Assembly (NCBI GenBank): GCA_033002965.1
Contig: JAURVB010013550.1
Location: forward strand, 310,001-374,000
DNA from: Piper betle
Lineage: Eukaryota > Streptophyta > Magnoliopsida > Piperales > Piperaceae
Direction of reading: 5' to 3'
Length of the DNA: 64,000 bases
Shown: piece after piece, positions 62,201 through 64,000 of the stretch
Position numbering within the stretch: the stretch's first letter is position 1
Layout: every line of letters begins with the position of its first letter
Translations under genes and position numbers: made by a program
The notes under the pieces: model-generated
Database searches by the model: none
Seen by the model: only the letters and a program-made list of their open reading frames with translations
Told to the model about the DNA's origin: nothing

Positions 62201-62431
62201 GAAATTTTACTAATTTTGATTGTAATTGTGTTGGTGTGAAAATTAGTTGTATGTCATCCATGTAGTATCCTGTTAGGGTTTTATGCATTCATTCATACAA
62301 TTAGCAAGTTAGATCTTCATCTTAAGATGCCGGGTGGATCCACATGAGTTAGGTTAGGATTGTCGACCTAACCAGGGCCTATAACATGCTAGTTCGGTTC
62401 ACAAGTATGAACTGGATTTGAGGGTGTTACA
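59254..62431 (+). mobile_element. solo LTR, longest member of the TGTAA...GTTACA family
   Basis: 3,178 bp from TGTAAAACCCGCG to GGGTGTTACA. Flanking 5-mers AGCCA (59249-59253) and ACCCA (62432-62436) match in four of five bases. No retrotransposon interior adjoins it. It is the best-preserved copy, still dense in CpG in its GC-rich block (59690-60400). ORFs in that block (59563-60356, both strands) are low-complexity Arg/Pro/Ala and overlap in opposite directions, so none is called. It contains a 236-bp internal tandem duplication. Confidence 0.82.
61879..62350 (+). repeat. 236-bp tandem duplication inside the solo LTR
   Basis: TGCGTATATATGTTTGAATA at 61879 recurs at 62115; each unit runs through GACAGGGTGGCCCC... 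(second: GATAGGGTGG...) to GATCCACATGAGTTA. The copies are nearly identical, so the duplication is recent relative to the LTR. Confidence 0.93.
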
Positions 62432-62454
62432 ACCCAAGTGATATTATGTATATT

Positions 62455-63400
62455 ATTAGATTATATTATCGAATCAAGTTCGAGTTATAGTCAAGTCGAA
62501 CACTACATTGCTCAAACTTGACTCGTAAGAATTGAGTTCAAGCTCGAGTATTTAAAAGATGAGTTTCAAGTTGAATCGAACCAAGCAAAACGCCAAATAC
62601 TTGTAAGCTAGCTCGCTCAATTAACAGCCCTAAATATAGCCAACACAAGAGTATTTGTTAATAGAAATTATTTATTTTTATTACATGGGGTGAAATATCC
62701 CACCTTTATGTATCCCCACTTAATAAGTATAAAATGTCTTGGGCGGCCCGATTAAAATAAACGTGACTAAAATTTATGTTTATATGCACGTGGGTATATT
62801 ATATAAGAAAAATGCCATAACAAAAAGAAAGGCTGTAATAAGATTCATTTAATGAACATATCCCATTAGAGATAGATACCCAAGTGAAGTTTCTTTTGAG
62901 GGTTATTCCAACAAAATAAAATTTTGAAAATTTCTTTAATAAAAAAAAGCTTCCACAAAAGCCTATGAACCCAAATTTGTGCTTAAGGTTGCTAATTGAA
63001 TGAGTCAACTTGTAAATATTCGGCGTTTCGCTTAATTCGTCTCGATTCGAAACTCGACATTTAAATGCTTGAGCTCGAACTCGAATCTTTTGAATTGAGT
63101 TTGAGCAAGGCAGTTGTTCAACTCGACTCAGGCTTAAAATCAACTCGGGTCAAGCTAGATAAAATAATATAATAATATAGTATTTATTTTATATTATATT
63201 ATATTATATAAATTTAATTATAACTAGTTATATTTATTTATATACAATATAATAATAAAATTGTGAGATAACTTATATGTAAAATATCCAAGCTAAAGAC
63301 CTCAAGGTTGTGGGTTTAATTACGTTAACTGTATAAGTTAAACTCGACTCGTTCTGCTCGCTCGTTTAACAGCCCTACTGGCAGGCAAAAAAATTTTCGT
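62455..63400. repeat. AGCTCG/ACTCGA-rich repeat region
   Basis: Two AGCTCG-rich stretches (62455-62640 and 62990-63380), each ending near 'AACAGCCCTA' (62623 and 63369), with AT-rich sequence between. Same type as 55530-55890. Ends reading 'AACAGCCCTA' are common to a dispersed plant repeat; transposon class not determined. Confidence 0.55.
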
Positions 63401-63517
63401 ACACAATTGCGTCTTTTCTTCACCTTGTATTCTCTGCTGAATTTATTGTTCCTTGTCAGGTTTTTTAACCCAAGCTTGTTGCATGTTAATTTGTGCTAAT
63501 AAGTTGCATTAAAACGG

Positions 63518-63987
63518 TCAATTTCCACCACGTACTTTCTTGAACATACCTTTCCTCTGATAATTATAAAAATTAAAGTAGCCATCTTCCAAGATCTCGT
63601 CAGCCGAAAAATGCCTGTTAACATTGGATCCTCGTGCTCCAGAATTTACCGGCTTAGATAAATAGGGGCTGGCTATTTTTTCTAATATGCATATAGGCTT
63701 CCACTCATTCATAAGCATCACTAGTTCACAAGCATTGAAGAAAGTGTATAACAAAACCTTCTTATTTTTTTCTTTAGGAGTAAACTTTGGACATGAATGT
63801 CGGCACACTGGCGCTTCAGAAATACCCATCATTACATCAAATAAATTAAGTTTGGGGAGATTGCCTGCCGCATTTACGAGCTGGATCTTCTCAGGTAAGC
63901 CATCACTCCTAATCCAGCAACAAGAGCAGCGCCTGCTGCGACCGCACTATAAGCCGCTGCCCAAGCATCTCGGTGTTCAAATTCCAT
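63518..63987 (-). CDS. unidentified protein, probable frame break
   Basis: From an ATG at 63987 the minus strand reads MEFEHRDAWAAAYSAVAAG, AALVAGLGVMAYLR, then stops; one base earlier in the next frame continues KIQLVNAAGNLPKLNLFDV, MMGISEAPVCRHSCPKF... and ends with a stop at 63518. A single missing base near 63893-63897 would join them into about 156 residues. The first part has a possible Ala/Gly-rich membrane segment. I do not recognise the family. The gene may extend to the left or be spliced. Confidence 0.4.
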
Positions 63988-64000
63988 CGATCCACCAGAC

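Noticed and set aside
1..64000. CRISPR arrays, operons or bacterial features
   Set aside because: No regularly spaced repeats of that type; introns, LTR elements and gene families are those of a plant nuclear genome.
1..64000. tRNA or rRNA genes
   Set aside because: I saw tRNA-complementary primer sites of retrotransposons but no cloverleaf with an A and B box that I could support by eye.

Overview
This is nuclear DNA of a flowering plant. The genes are intron-rich and separated by long AT-rich spacers full of LTR retrotransposons, and every recognisable protein belongs to a plant family (HK3 cytokinin receptor, non-specific phospholipase C, ARV1, DnaJ-DUF3444, AVT6-type transporter, aldo-keto reductase). 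The GC-rich first exon of the phospholipase gene hints at a monocot, but I cannot name a species.

Layout. 1-3.9 kb: the 3' end of a DnaJ-DUF3444 gene, followed by a truncated second J-domain copy. 4.7-10.3 kb: a Copia LTR retrotransposon with a 5-bp target duplication (TATAA), with LINE remains and an inverted piece of its own 3' end inside. 10.9-13.5 kb: an ARV1 gene on the minus strand. 14-32 kb: a transposon graveyard. It holds three LTR copies of one TGTAA...GTTACA family (two are clean solo LTRs with exact target duplications), a nested solo LTR of another family, a degenerate gag-only retrotransposon on the minus strand, a hAT-like element with an 8-bp duplication, and assorted tandem repeats. 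32-37 kb: nothing recognisable as a gene. 37.4-44.7 kb: the most informative gene, a cytokinin receptor histidine kinase most like HK3, in ten coding exons, with a near-perfect 101-bp-arm foldback element in its second coding intron. 46.6-48.9 kb: a three-exon non-specific phospholipase C on the minus strand. 51.3-52.0 kb: the C-terminal part of an AVT6-like amino acid transporter. 53.8-55.0 kb: a two-exon gene for a small single-span membrane protein. 56.2-57.8 kb: a damaged aldo-keto reductase gene. 59.3-62.4 kb: the longest member of the solo-LTR family, with a GC-rich core. 63.5-64 kb: an unidentified minus-strand gene.

The genes do not form a pathway. HK3 perceives cytokinin and starts a phosphorelay, NPC hydrolyses membrane phospholipids and ARV1 acts in sterol/lipid homeostasis at the ER; their proximity looks incidental.

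The most striking cross-cutting observation is that almost every coding region contains one or more breaks of reading frame, usually the apparent loss of one base in a short homopolymer. In HK3 and in the 53.8-kb gene the exon lengths show exactly two missing bases each. Such a pattern across unrelated genes points to homopolymer errors in the assembly more than to shared pseudogenisation, although the second DnaJ copy (HPD changed to HPG) and the aldo-keto reductase (TGG to TGA) carry independent signs of real decay.
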